DNA of 13,395 bases, taken from contig JASIBM010000145.1 in assembly GCA_030045175.1 (NCBI GenBank), forward strand, positions 1 to 13,395. The letters are read 5' to 3'. This DNA is from Streptosporangiaceae bacterium (GTDB taxonomy: Bacteria; Actinomycetota; Actinomycetes; Streptosporangiales; Streptosporangiaceae). Shown here piece after piece: positions 1-7,351 of the stretch (positions are counted from its first letter, which is position 1; each line of letters begins with the position of its first letter). Under the pieces are notes generated by a model that was given only the letters and a program-made list of their open reading frames with translations, had not been told where the DNA came from and ran no database searches. A program made the translations under genes and the position numbers.

Positions 1-1067
1 GCGGCCGCCGCCAGCCCGGCCGCGAGGCCGGGGTCATCGAGGACGCCGAGCACGGCGGCGGCCAGCAGGGCAGGGTCGCCAGGCGGCACGAGCAACGCGG
101 CGTCGCCGGTCAGGTCTCGCACGCCCCCGACGTCGGTCGCGACGATCGGCCGGCCCGCCCGCAGCGCCTCCTGGACGATCAGCGGCTGGCCCTCCCAGCG
201 GCTCGGCAGCACGAAGACCGAGCACGCGGCCAGCAAGGCGGCGACGTCGGCCCGCCACCCGAGGAACAGCGTCCCCGTCCCCAGTTCCCGCGCCCTGGCG
301 GACAGCGCGCCGGCGAGCGGCCCGTCACCGGCGATCACGACGAGCGGCTCTGGGCGCCTGGCCCGCCATGGCTCGGTCGCGGCGGCCGCGAGCAGCGTGT
401 CGAGGCCCTTCTGCGGCGCGAGCCTGCCCACCGCGAGCACCACGGGTCGTCCGCCGGCGGCCAGTTCAGCGGGGGAACGCACGTCCGGCGCAGGCCCAGC
501 GAGCACGGCCTCGGCTGGCCGTGGCTCGGCGGCTGGCGCCGCCGCCGCTGGCACGACGGCCCGCCCGACCTGGCTGGCTCCAAGGCGGCGCATCCGCGCC
601 TCCAGATCGGCGCAAACGCACAGCACGGCGTCGGCCCTGCGCGCGACGACCCGCTCGAGCACGCCGTAGATCGACCCCGTCCACGTCGCGGCCGGGGCGG
701 CGTTGTGCACGGTGACGACCAGCGATGGCGCCCTTCCGCCCGGCCAGCGCGTCACTGCCAGCGCCGCCAGCGCACCCGCGCGCACGCCGTGCGCGTGCAC
801 GACATCGGGACCGGCCGCCAGTAGCAGCCGGCGCAGCCGCCGGACGGCCGCCAGATCCCGGGCCGGCCGAGGCCGGGCCGCGATCGTCACCGCCCCGAAG
901 CCGAACCGGTCGCCACCCGCGGCCGCCAGCAGCGGCGCCACATCGGCCGGTCCGAACGCGCGAACTTCACAACCAGAATTAACACAGCCCGTTGCCAGCA
1001 TCGCCACGTGGCGCCCGGTGCCGCCCGCCGTGCTGCCGAACACGTAGGCCACCCGCAGCGCGTTCAC
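1..1067 (-). CDS. GT4-family glycosyltransferase, GT-B fold (3' end outside window)
   Basis: The visible part is about 355 residues and runs off the left edge. It is a retaining, GT-B fold sugar transferase of family 4, expected to move a nucleotide-linked sugar onto a lipid or envelope acceptor in the cytoplasm. The N-terminal Rossmann half opens with VNALRVAYVF, followed by a glycine-rich GGTGRHV loop (15-21), then PDVVHAHG (87-94) and VVTVHN (117-122). The C-terminal half has VLAVGRLAPQKG (210-221), VVIAGDGPL (243-251) and the EX7E donor-site motif in EGQPLIVQE (E292 and E300). The GTG at 1067 is chosen because a GGGAAG ribosome-binding sequence precedes it and the family's first beta-strand follows directly. 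An in-frame GTG seven codons upstream is possible. It is the last visible gene of the minus-strand unit, 163 bases after the MraY-like gene. The true substrate cannot be told from sequence. Confidence 0.9.
   Translation of the reverse strand, partial: MNALRVAYVFGSTAGGTGRHVAMLATGCVNSGCEVRAFGPADVAPLLAAAGGDRFGFGAVTIAARPRPARDLAAVRRLRRLLLAAGPDVVHAHGVRAGALAALAVTRWPGGRAPSLVVTVHNAAPAATWTGSIYGVLERVVARRADAVLCVCADLEARMRRLGASQVGRAVVPAAAAPAAEPRPAEAVLAGPAPDVRSPAELAAGGRPVVLAVGRLAPQKGLDTLLAAAATEPWRARRPEPLVVIAGDGPLAGALSARARELGTGTLFLGWRADVAALLAACSVFVLPSRWEGQPLIVQEALRAGRPIVATDVGGVRDLTGDAALLVPPGDPALLAAAVLGVLDDPGLAAGLAAA
963..986 (-). other. AT-rich codon patch inside the glycosyltransferase gene
   Basis: Eight successive codons of the glycosyltransferase (residues 28-35, C-V-N-S-G-C-E-V) all end in A or T: TGT, GTT, AAT, TCT, GGT, TGT, GAA, GTT. 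The flanking codons end almost entirely in G or C. The reading frame is intact and the patch lies just after the glycine-rich loop. It is seen directly; the cause is not known. Confidence 0.7.
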
Positions 1068-1230
1068 GCTGGTCTTCCCGCTCGCCACCGGGCGCCCTTT
1101 GAGGCGCCGCCTTCCCTCGTCGCGAAAACCACGCTCCTCAGTCCAGGCGGCGCCGGCGCCCTGCGCTCGCTCGCGCTCGGCTCGCCTGCGGCTCGCTCGC
1201 GCAGATCTTCCCGCTCGCCTCCGGGGTGTT
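1068..1230. other. Intergenic gap with inverted and direct repeats
   Basis: This is the only sizeable break in the distal half of the minus-strand unit, between the stop of the MraY-like gene and the glycosyltransferase start. It holds a perfect 10-bp inverted repeat (GGCGCCGCCT at 1103-1112, AGGCGGCGCC at 1145-1154, 32-base loop). It also holds a near-perfect 20-bp direct repeat (1073-1092 and 1206-1225, one mismatch) and a CTCGC-rich low-complexity stretch at about 1165-1202. No gene is supported here on either strand. The inverted repeat could act as an RNA hairpin, attenuator or weak terminator ahead of the glycosyltransferase. Confidence 0.6.
1103..1154 (-). repeat. 10-bp perfect inverted repeat (possible attenuator hairpin)
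   Basis: GGCGCCGCCT (1103-1112) and AGGCGGCGCC (1145-1154) are perfect reverse complements with 32 bases between them. In the minus-strand transcript the stem would form after the MraY-like stop and about 36 bases before the glycosyltransferase start. No T-run follows, so a classical intrinsic terminator is unlikely. Confidence 0.5.
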
Positions 1231-2139
1231 TTAGTGCGACCCTTCGGTGCCGAGCGGCAGCCCGCCTTCTGGCCGGGCCGCGTTCTCGTCGGCCCTGGAT
1301 GGCGCGATGGGCCGGCGGCCGAGCATGTCCAGCCAGCGCAGCGCGGGCGTGCGCTCGATCACCTTGGTGAAGCTGACCTTCTCGCTCGCGGCGGTGAGCC
1401 CGGCGATCGCGGCGAGCACGCTCACCCGCGCGGGCCGCGGCAACGCGGTCGCCGCTACGCCCAGCATCGCCCCGAGCGCGTTGGCTCCGGCGTCGCCGAG
1501 CATCGCCCGCTCACCCAGGTCCTCAGGCAGCAGGGCGATCGCCGCGCCGACTGGCGCCGCCGCAGCGGCCCTCGCCCGCCGGTCACTCGCCGCCAGGGCG
1601 GCACCGGCCAGCACCGTGACCTTGATCGCCCGGCCAGGGCGCAGGTCGAACAGGTTGACCAGGTTCGCCGCGCCCGCCACCAGGCCCGCGTTGATCGCCA
1701 CGTCCGCCGCGCGGCCCGCGCGACCCCCGGACCCCGGCCGGCTAAGGACAAGGGCGGCGGCCAGCCCGGCCGCGCCGATCCCGGCGATCTTCACGGCGCC
1801 GGTCGTCACCTCGCCGCTGGCCAGCGCTCCGAGATGGCCGCGAAAGCCCCGCCGGTCGCCAGCCCCCGCGAGGTCGTCGTAGCACCCGAGCGCGCCAGCG
1901 ACGACCCCGGCCAGCGCGAGCGCCAGCCGGTCACGCCCGGCGAGTCCGGGTACCGTGACGGCCGCGGCGGCAGCCGCTGCCGCCGCGGCGGGCCCTTCGA
2001 GCAGCGTGACGCTCTCGCCGCGATGGTTCGTCCTGGTCCATGCCTTCTCGTCACCGGGCGGCCGCCGGGTCAGCGCGCTGTAGCCGAGCCGCGCGCCTGC
2101 CGCCGCGACGACCGCGCGCGGTACGGGCCTGCCGGTCAT
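1231..2139 (-). CDS. MraY/WecA-like polyprenyl-phosphate phosphosugar transferase-type membrane protein
   Basis: This 302-aa, very hydrophobic protein resembles the PNPT superfamily (MraY, WecA), which load a phosphosugar from a UDP-sugar onto a polyprenyl phosphate in the membrane. Supporting motifs in order are NHRGESVTLLEGP (38-50, matching the N-R-G-x-P-V region), the aspartate pair in GCYDDLAG (85-92), NLVNLFDLRPGRAIK (159-173, the usual N-x-x-D region) and LGDAGANALG (214-223, the family's GD-x-G-S/A signature). Alanine-rich stretches, including a run of ten Ala at 51-60, form the membrane segments. It departs from classical MraY: the D-G-x-D-G sequence reads DLRPG and no histidine-rich loop is visible. 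The ATG at 2139 overlaps the steB stop as ATGA and follows a GGGAG ribosome-binding site. Its position beside steAB and a glycosyltransferase suggests envelope polymer synthesis; the substrate is unknown. Confidence 0.85.
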   Translation of the reverse strand: MTGRPVPRAVVAAAGARLGYSALTRRPPGDEKAWTRTNHRGESVTLLEGPAAAAAAAAAAVTVPGLAGRDRLALALAGVVAGALGCYDDLAGAGDRRGFRGHLGALASGEVTTGAVKIAGIGAAGLAAALVLSRPGSGGRAGRAADVAINAGLVAGAANLVNLFDLRPGRAIKVTVLAGAALAASDRRARAAAAAPVGAAIALLPEDLGERAMLGDAGANALGAMLGVAATALPRPARVSVLAAIAGLTAASEKVSFTKVIERTPALRWLDMLGRRPIAPSRADENAARPEGGLPLGTEGSH

Positions 2140-3170
2140 CGATGGGCTCCCTTCCTGGGTGAATGACTCGGGCTCGCAGACGGGCTCGGGCTGGAGGTCG
2201 GGGCCGGGCTCGGCACGACGCCCGTGTCCACCCCGTAGTGGGCCGACTTCGCCTGCGACCCGAGCAGCTGGCTCAGCGTCTGCACCACGACGATCTGGCC
2301 GATCTCGGTGTCCGCGTTGTCCACGGTGGTGACGGTGACCCCGGGGGCGGCGCCGCTGGTCACCGCCTGGATGGCACTGCCTGGCCCTGATCCGGCGACC
2401 GAACCGGCCAGCAGCGCGCCCTGGCTGGCTTGCTGCAGGTCCTGGGTCAGCGAGACCAGCGTGAGGTTGTCGGCGCTGTTGACGTTGCCCGGCGGGCTAC
2501 CCGGGATCACCACGACAGCGAGCGCGGCCGAGCCGCCCAGCGTCGTGCCGCCGTTAGGCCCGGTGATCTGCAGGAATCCCAGATTGCCGAGTCCGCTGAG
2601 CACGCCCTGGCTCTGCGCGGGCGTCATCGTGTTCACGCCGGGCCTGGCCGCGATCGCCGCGGCGAGCACCTGGGCGGCGGCCTGCTGGCCGGCGACCGGG
2701 CCCGAGGCCGAGGCCGCCGAGCCAGGCAGCGTGACGCCGGCCGGGGTCAGGTGCCGCGCCTCGCTGGTGAGCGTCTGCTCGGTGCTGACGCCGGTGTTGA
2801 GGAACTGCGTGTTCAGGCTGACCTGGCCGGTGAGGGTGGCGCCAGACAGCCGCAGCGCGGCCACGATGCCGTTGACCGTCGTGGCGTCCGCGCCAGGCGC
2901 GGTCACGAGCACGACCTTCTCGCCTTCGAGCAGGTGGCCGAGCAGGTATCCCGCCGACGCCTGGCCGAACGCGTTGTCCGCGCTGATCTGGCGCTTGAGC
3001 AGGTCGTTTTGCGCCGAGAGCTGGTTGTTGCGCTTCTGATCGCTGAGCGAGGCGCTGCTCAGCCTGTTCGCGAGCTTCGGTGACAGCGCCTCGACGCCGA
3101 TCACGAGGCCGATCGCGAGCGCGAGGAACACCGCCACGATGGACACGAGGTGGTACCTGAAGTCGATCAA
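2136..3170 (-). CDS. steB: SteB/MctB family envelope protein (annotated as copper transporter)
   Basis: The product is 344 aa and starts at a TTG that overlaps the steA stop as TTGA. This start gives the family's characteristic beginning, (M)IDFRYHLVSIVAVFLALAIG. A longer in-frame reading to an ATG at 3302 lies inside steA and adds an unrelated sequence. One N-terminal membrane anchor spans about residues 8-27. A probable coiled coil follows (about 37-64, LSDQKRNNQLSAQNDLLKRQ), then an extracytoplasmic alpha/beta domain, and a Pro/Ser-rich tail (320-338). The mycobacterial relative is MctB (Rv1698), linked to copper handling. The corynebacterial relative is SteB, which works with SteA in daughter-cell separation. 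An AGGA sequence lies 8 bases before the start. Adjacency to steA favours the septum role; no metal-binding Cys/His cluster is visible. Confidence 0.9.
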   Translation of the reverse strand: MIDFRYHLVSIVAVFLALAIGLVIGVEALSPKLANRLSSASLSDQKRNNQLSAQNDLLKRQISADNAFGQASAGYLLGHLLEGEKVVLVTAPGADATTVNGIVAALRLSGATLTGQVSLNTQFLNTGVSTEQTLTSEARHLTPAGVTLPGSAASASGPVAGQQAAAQVLAAAIAARPGVNTMTPAQSQGVLSGLGNLGFLQITGPNGGTTLGGSAALAVVVIPGSPPGNVNSADNLTLVSLTQDLQQASQGALLAGSVAGSGPGSAIQAVTSGAAPGVTVTTVDNADTEIGQIVVVQTLSQLLGSQAKSAHYGVDTGVVPSPAPTSSPSPSASPSHSPRKGAHR

Positions 3171-4357
3171 CGGAACAGTCCTGTTAGCCAGTGCCAGAAG
3201 GGAGTCAATTCGGCAAACCTGAAAATGGTGGGACCCATCGGCAGCGCAACGGCGGCGGTCACGATCGTCGTCGCCGCTGCGAGCACGAGCAGCACCAGCC
3301 ACGCCGTCGAGATCCGGCTGTGGTAGAGCCTGCTGACGCCCTTCGGCTCGACCATCTTGTCGCCGACCCGCATCCTGGTGAGGATCGCGCTCGCCATTCC
3401 AGGCCGGCCTTTGTCGAGGAACTCTACCAGGTTGAATCGCATGCCGACGGCGACGATCAGCCGGGCGCCGAGCTCGTCGGCGACAAGCAGCGCGACATCC
3501 TCGCTGGTCCCCTTGACCGCGCAGAGCACGGGGTCAAGGCCGAGCGCGCGGACGCGCGCCAGCCCCGGCGCCGCGCCGTCCGGGTAGGCGTGCACGACGA
3601 CCTCGGCGCCGCAGGTCAGCGCCCGGTCCGAGACCGAGTCCATGTCCCCGATGATCATGTTCGGCCGGTACCCGGCGTCGAGCAGCGTGTCCGCACCGCC
3701 ATCCACGGCCACCATGACCGGCTTGAACTCCCTGATGTAGGCGCGCAGCGCCTGCAAGTCCTCCCGGTGCCGGTAGCCGCGCGCGAGCACCAGGGCGTGC
3801 TTGCCCTCCAGCTTCGTCCTGACCTGCGGCACGCTGATCCCGTCGATCAGCTCCTCGAAGTCGCGCCCGATGAAGTCGATCGTGTTGGCCATGAACGCCC
3901 TGATCTGACGGGCCAGGCCCGCCTTGGCCGCCGCCATCGCGGCGGCGACAGACTCGCTGGTCTGCACCGTGCCCTTGGCCACGACCGCGTCGCCGGCGTA
4001 CAGCGTGTCGCCGTCCAGCCGGACCAGCCGGCCCTCGGCGACCTTGTCGAACACGTCCGGCCCGACGTCATCGATCAGCGGGATCCCGCCCTCGACGAGC
4101 AGCTGCGGCCCGAGGTTCGGGTACCGGCCGGTGATGCTGGCGGCGACGTTCAGCACGGCGGCGACGCCGCAGCGCACCAGGGACTCCGCGCTGACCCGGT
4201 CCAGGTCAGCGTGGTCGATGATCGCGATGTCGCCCGGCTGCAGCCGCCTGGTCAGGTTCTTGGTGCGCCGGTCGAGTCGCGCGGGCGCCACGACGCCCGG
4301 CAGGTCCGACGACCCGTTCCTGCGCCTGGCTACCACTCGTCGTGAGTACGAGATCAT
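3167..4357 (-). CDS. steA: SteA, cytokinetic-ring/cell-separation protein with a thiamine-pyrophosphokinase-like domain
   Basis: A 396-aa reading from the ATG at 4357 matches the usual family length and gives the typical basic N-terminus followed by LPGVVAPARLDRRTKNLTRRL (19-39). The middle and C-terminal parts resemble the thiamine pyrophosphokinase fold: VAVDGGADTLLDAGYRPNMIIGDMDSV (216-242), with GDMDS as key motif, then GTSEDVALLVADE (283-295). A single membrane helix lies near the end (about 352-373), so the bulk is probably cytoplasmic. In Corynebacterium the SteA-SteB pair sits at the division ring and controls peptidoglycan cleavage during cell separation. An in-frame ATG at 4501 overlaps the recN stop as ATGA. 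The extra 48 codons, however, end in A or T about one third of the time, unlike real coding sequence here, so I reject that start. No clear ribosome-binding site precedes 4357. Confidence 0.9.
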   Translation of the reverse strand: MISYSRRVVARRRNGSSDLPGVVAPARLDRRTKNLTRRLQPGDIAIIDHADLDRVSAESLVRCGVAAVLNVAASITGRYPNLGPQLLVEGGIPLIDDVGPDVFDKVAEGRLVRLDGDTLYAGDAVVAKGTVQTSESVAAAMAAAKAGLARQIRAFMANTIDFIGRDFEELIDGISVPQVRTKLEGKHALVLARGYRHREDLQALRAYIREFKPVMVAVDGGADTLLDAGYRPNMIIGDMDSVSDRALTCGAEVVVHAYPDGAAPGLARVRALGLDPVLCAVKGTSEDVALLVADELGARLIVAVGMRFNLVEFLDKGRPGMASAILTRMRVGDKMVEPKGVSRLYHSRISTAWLVLLVLAAATTIVTAAVALPMGPTIFRFAELTPFWHWLTGLFR

Positions 4358-4497
4358 TCCGTTACTGATTGTGCCATAACGAGCACGCAGCGAATCCACC
4401 GAGACTACCGCCCACCCCCGGCCGAGGGCACCGCGCAGTCCGCGCGGCCCAGCCCTATCAGGCTTAACGAGCCGCTCCGGGCCGCCGGTTCCCTCGC
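4358..4497 (-). promoter_or_regulatory. recN-steA leader with a branched inverted-repeat structure
   Basis: If steA starts at 4357, these 140 bases are a leader. The segment 4445-4484 can fold as an outer stem, CGGCCC (4445-4450) with GGGCCG (4479-4484). It encloses a hairpin AGCC/GGCT (4451-4454 and 4461-4464) and a small GAG/CTC hairpin at about 4470-4477. Closer to steA lies an AT-richer stretch with CACAAT about 12 bases from the start, a weak -10 candidate without a good -35. This could be a recN terminator or a steA regulatory leader. Confidence 0.3.
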
Positions 4498-6252
4498 TCA
4501 TGGCGGCCCGGCGCTGCCTCGCTCCGCGGCCGCGGCGGCGAGCAGCTCGCCGGCGTGCGCCCGGCCGAACTCGGAGTCCTCGAGGCCGGCCAGCATCCTG
4601 GAAAGCTCCCTGACCCGGCCGGCATCGTCCAGCCTGGTCACCCCGCTTGAGACCACGGAGCCGTCCTGGGCCTTCTCGACCACCAGGTGCGTGTCGGCGA
4701 ACGCGGCGACCTGCGGCAGGTGGGTGACCACGATCACCTGCGCCAGCCTGGCCAGCCTGGCCAGCCTGCGCCCGATCTCGACGGCGGCCTTGCCGCCCAC
4801 GCCGGCGTCCACCTCATCGAACACGAAGGTCGGCACCGGGTCGGCGCCCGCGAAGACGACCTCGATGCCGAGCATGACCCGCGAGAGCTCGCCACCCGAG
4901 GCGCCCTTGTGCAGCGGCAGCAGCGGCGCGCCCGGATGAGCGGCCAGCTTGATCTCGACGTCGTCGGCACCGTGCGGGCCGTAATCCGGCAGCGGGCTGA
5001 TGATTGCGGCCAGCCGCGCGTGCGGCATCGCGAGCTCGGCGAGCTCGGCCGTGACGGCCGCCTCGAACCGCCCGGCCGCGCCCTTCCTGATGGCGCTGAG
5101 CTGGCCGGCGAGCTCAGCGACCGAGCCGGCCAGCTCGCGCTCCTGCGCCGCGAGGCTCGCGATCTTGTCGTCGTCGCTGTCAAGCTCGGCGAGCCGCGCC
5201 CCGGCGCCCTTGGCCCAGGCCAGCACCGCGTCCAGGTCCGGCGCCTGCGCCGGGCCGGCGGCGCCGGCCGCGCCGTAGGCCTTGATCAGCCTGGTCAGCT
5301 CCGCGCGGCGGTCCTGGACGACCGCCAGCCTGGCCGGGTCGGCTTCCACCGAGTCCACGTAGGAGGCCAGCTCGGCGGCGATGTCGGAGATCAGGTAGGT
5401 GGCCTCGGTCAGCCGGGCGGCCAGGGCACCGAGCACCGGATCGTGCTGCGCGACGGCCTCGAGGGCGTGCCTGGCCGCGCCGAGCAGTGCCAGCACGTCC
5501 GCCTCTTCGTACCGGCCGCTCGACGGGTCGCCGATCACCGCGTCGTGCGCCGTCGTCGCCGCTGTGTGCAGCGCATCCGCGTTCGACAGCCGTTCCGCCT
5601 CGGCGCTCAGCGCCACGTCCTCACCCGAGGCCGGCGCGAGCCGCTCGATCTCGGCCAGCCCGTGCCGCAGGTCCTCGGCCTCCCTGGCGCGCTCGCGGGC
5701 CAGCGAGGTCAGCTCGTCAAGCTCCGCCCGCACCGCGCGGTGCCGCTGGTAGGCGCGCTGGTAGTCACCGAGCACCGGGCTGAGCTCGGTCCCGGCGTAC
5801 CGGTCAAGCGCCTCACGCTGCCTGCCGGGCTTGAGCAGCTGCTGCTGGTCCGCCTGGCCGTGGACGGCGACCAGGTCGTCGGCCAGGTAGGTAAGCAGCG
5901 AGACGGGCACCGACCGGCCGCCCGCGAACGCGCGGGACCGGCCCTCGGCCGAGACCGATCGCTGCAGCACCAGCGTGCTGCCCTCGTCGTCGAGGTCACC
6001 GCCTGAGTTGTTCACCTGCGTCGCCACCTCGCCGCCTGGGTCCACCCGGAGGCGCCCTTCGACGCTGGCGCGCTCGGCGCCCGGCCGTACCCGCGTCGGG
6101 TCCGCCCTGCCGCCGAACAGCAGGTTAAGCCCGGAGACGACCATTGTCTTACCCGCTCCGGTCTCCCCGGTCACCACGTTGAATCCCGGCGACAGCTGCA
6201 GGACCGCCTCGTCGATCACGCCGAGGCCGCTGATCCTGACTTCCTCAAGCAT
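4498..6252 (-). CDS. recN: DNA repair protein RecN (SMC-like ATPase)
   Basis: RecN is a cytoplasmic, cohesin-like ATPase that acts early in recombinational repair of double-strand breaks. The protein is 584 aa, normal for the family. It carries an N-terminal head with Walker A GETGAGKT (29-36) and the HGQADQQQLL motif (131-140). A long helical coiled-coil middle follows (about 160-400, rich in Ala, Glu and Arg). The C-terminal head has the ABC signature SGGELSR (452-458), Walker B FVFDEVD (476-482) and a histidine switch in VVTH (508-511). The start at 6252 gives MLEEVRISGLGVIDEAVLQL, typical for RecN. It overlaps the NAD kinase stop by 8 bases and follows a strong GAGGAG sequence about 11 bases upstream. 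The in-frame extension to 6747 only shadows the NAD kinase gene. I see no SOS (LexA) box immediately upstream, as expected for an internal operon gene. Confidence 0.97.
   Translation of the reverse strand: MLEEVRISGLGVIDEAVLQLSPGFNVVTGETGAGKTMVVSGLNLLFGGRADPTRVRPGAERASVEGRLRVDPGGEVATQVNNSGGDLDDEGSTLVLQRSVSAEGRSRAFAGGRSVPVSLLTYLADDLVAVHGQADQQQLLKPGRQREALDRYAGTELSPVLGDYQRAYQRHRAVRAELDELTSLARERAREAEDLRHGLAEIERLAPASGEDVALSAEAERLSNADALHTAATTAHDAVIGDPSSGRYEEADVLALLGAARHALEAVAQHDPVLGALAARLTEATYLISDIAAELASYVDSVEADPARLAVVQDRRAELTRLIKAYGAAGAAGPAQAPDLDAVLAWAKGAGARLAELDSDDDKIASLAAQERELAGSVAELAGQLSAIRKGAAGRFEAAVTAELAELAMPHARLAAIISPLPDYGPHGADDVEIKLAAHPGAPLLPLHKGASGGELSRVMLGIEVVFAGADPVPTFVFDEVDAGVGGKAAVEIGRRLARLARLAQVIVVTHLPQVAAFADTHLVVEKAQDGSVVSSGVTRLDDAGRVRELSRMLAGLEDSEFGRAHAGELLAAAAAERGSAGPP
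4742..4768. repeat. Three perfect copies of a 9-bp tandem repeat in recN
   Basis: GCCAGCCTG is repeated exactly three times without spacing. On the coding strand it specifies R-L-A-R-L-A-R-L-A at recN residues about 496-504, between Walker B and the VVTH histidine switch. The repeat length keeps the frame, so copy-number change would add or remove three residues in an ATPase helix. Confidence 0.85.
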
Positions 6253-7351
6253 CGCCGGCTGGCTCCTCGTCTCGCATCCGCTCCGCGGCCCTCCGCAAAC
6301 CTCCGCCCCGGCTATCGTCCCAGCTGTCGCCGCGACCATCGTCCCACCGGCCGCGCCGACCACCGGCCTGGCGATCACCACGACCGCCGTCGCCGCGCAT
6401 GTCGGCCCGGCCGCGCCACCCGGCCACCGGCAACCCGAACTTGGCGACCAGCCGGTCGGTGAACGACGCGCCGATCCCCGCGCCCGCCGCTTCGTCCTCG
6501 CCTGGCCTGGTGGCGCGCAGCCTGGCCAGGTGCACCGGCTGCGAGCCCCGGCGCACCTCGATGCGAGCACCGGGTGGCAAGTCCACGGTACGACGCCCAT
6601 CACACCACAGAACGGCGCCCGATACCGCGCCGCGCGCGCCGCTGGCGCCGATAACTTCCGCCGCGAGCACCGATTCCGGTGATACCACCATAGGGCCAGC
6701 GAAAAGGGCGTGAGCGCTGATCGGGACCAGCAGCAGGGCCTCGACATCCGGCCAGACCACCGGCCCGCCCGCGGAGAACGCGTACGCGGTTGACCCGGTC
6801 GGCGTCGCGATCACCACGCCGTCGCACCCCAGCCGGGACAGCGGCCTGCCGTCGATCTCGGTCACCAGCTCGAGCATCCGCTCCCTGGCCGCCTTCTCCA
6901 CCGTCGCCTCGTTCAGCGCCCAGGTCGTGGCGAGCACGGTGCCGTTCTGCCGGACGGTCACGTCGATCGTCATCCGCGGCTCGACCAGGTATCGCCTGGC
7001 GACCACGTGGCCGACGGCGTCTGAGAGCACGTCTGGCTCGGCCTCGGCGAGGAACCCCACGTGGCCGAGGTTCACGCCGAGAAGCGGCGTCCCGGCCGGG
7101 CGGGCGAGCTCGGCCGCGCGCAGCAACGTCCCGTCCCCGCCGATCACCAGCACCATCTCGGCGCCGTCGGCAGCCTCGGCCGAGGTCGGCATCGGCGCGG
7201 TGCCTGGGCAGCGCAGGTCGTCGGCCTCGGTCCTGAGCACCCGGACAAGCACCCCGGCGGCGGCCAGGCGATCGGCCACCAGCCGCGCGGTGCTGACCGC
7301 CTCCGGGCGGCCGGTGTGCACGACGAGTAGCATCGACCGGCTGGCGCTCAC
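6245..7351 (-). CDS. nadK: NAD kinase (ATP-NAD kinase) with a low-complexity C-terminal extension
   Basis: This cytoplasmic enzyme phosphorylates NAD at the 2' position of its adenosine ribose to make NADP. The signature motifs are GGDGT (71-75, catalytic Asp73), NLGHVGF (94-100), the NE of WALNEATVEK (144-153) and TPTGSTAYAFSAGGP (183-197). The catalytic domain ends at about residue 315 with FTDRLVAKFGLPVAGW. About 53 further residues are rich in Gly, Arg and Asp, with repeated WDD and RGD units (about 320-352), which the family does not usually have. The GTG at 7351 is preferred because it overlaps the tlyA stop as GTGA; an ATG six codons later is also possible. A reading to 7477 runs through the tlyA tail and is rejected. 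Its 3' end overlaps the recN start. It lies between tlyA and recN as in other actinobacteria (Rv1694-Rv1696). Confidence 0.95.
   Translation of the reverse strand: MSASRSMLLVVHTGRPEAVSTARLVADRLAAAGVLVRVLRTEADDLRCPGTAPMPTSAEAADGAEMVLVIGGDGTLLRAAELARPAGTPLLGVNLGHVGFLAEAEPDVLSDAVGHVVARRYLVEPRMTIDVTVRQNGTVLATTWALNEATVEKAARERMLELVTEIDGRPLSRLGCDGVVIATPTGSTAYAFSAGGPVVWPDVEALLLVPISAHALFAGPMVVSPESVLAAEVIGASGARGAVSGAVLWCDGRRTVDLPPGARIEVRRGSQPVHLARLRATRPGEDEAAGAGIGASFTDRLVAKFGLPVAGWRGRADMRGDGGRGDRQAGGRRGRWDDGRGDSWDDSRGGGLRRAAERMRDEEPAGDA

Noticed and set aside
1099..2166. 355-aa plus-strand reading frame opposite the MraY-like gene
   Set aside because: It is Arg/Pro/Gly-rich with no family motif, and the opposite strand carries PNPT motifs, a ribosome-binding site and a coupled start. 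It is a shadow of GC-rich coding sequence.
3171..3302. N-terminal extension of SteB to an ATG
   Set aside because: It would encode an Arg/Asp-rich segment inside steA. The family begins at the IDFRYHLVS sequence, provided by the TTG at 3170.
3191..4345. 384-aa plus-strand frame opposite steA
   Set aside because: The composition (Arg, Asp, His, Gln, Gly) is typical of an antisense shadow, and steA is clearly the real gene.
4687..6006. 439-aa plus-strand frame opposite recN
   Set aside because: It has no recognisable domain, while recN on the other strand has all its ATPase motifs.
6253..6747. N-terminal extension of RecN to an upstream ATG
   Set aside because: The extra sequence is low-complexity and lies inside the NAD kinase gene in another frame. 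The canonical RecN start with a GAGGAG site is at 6252.
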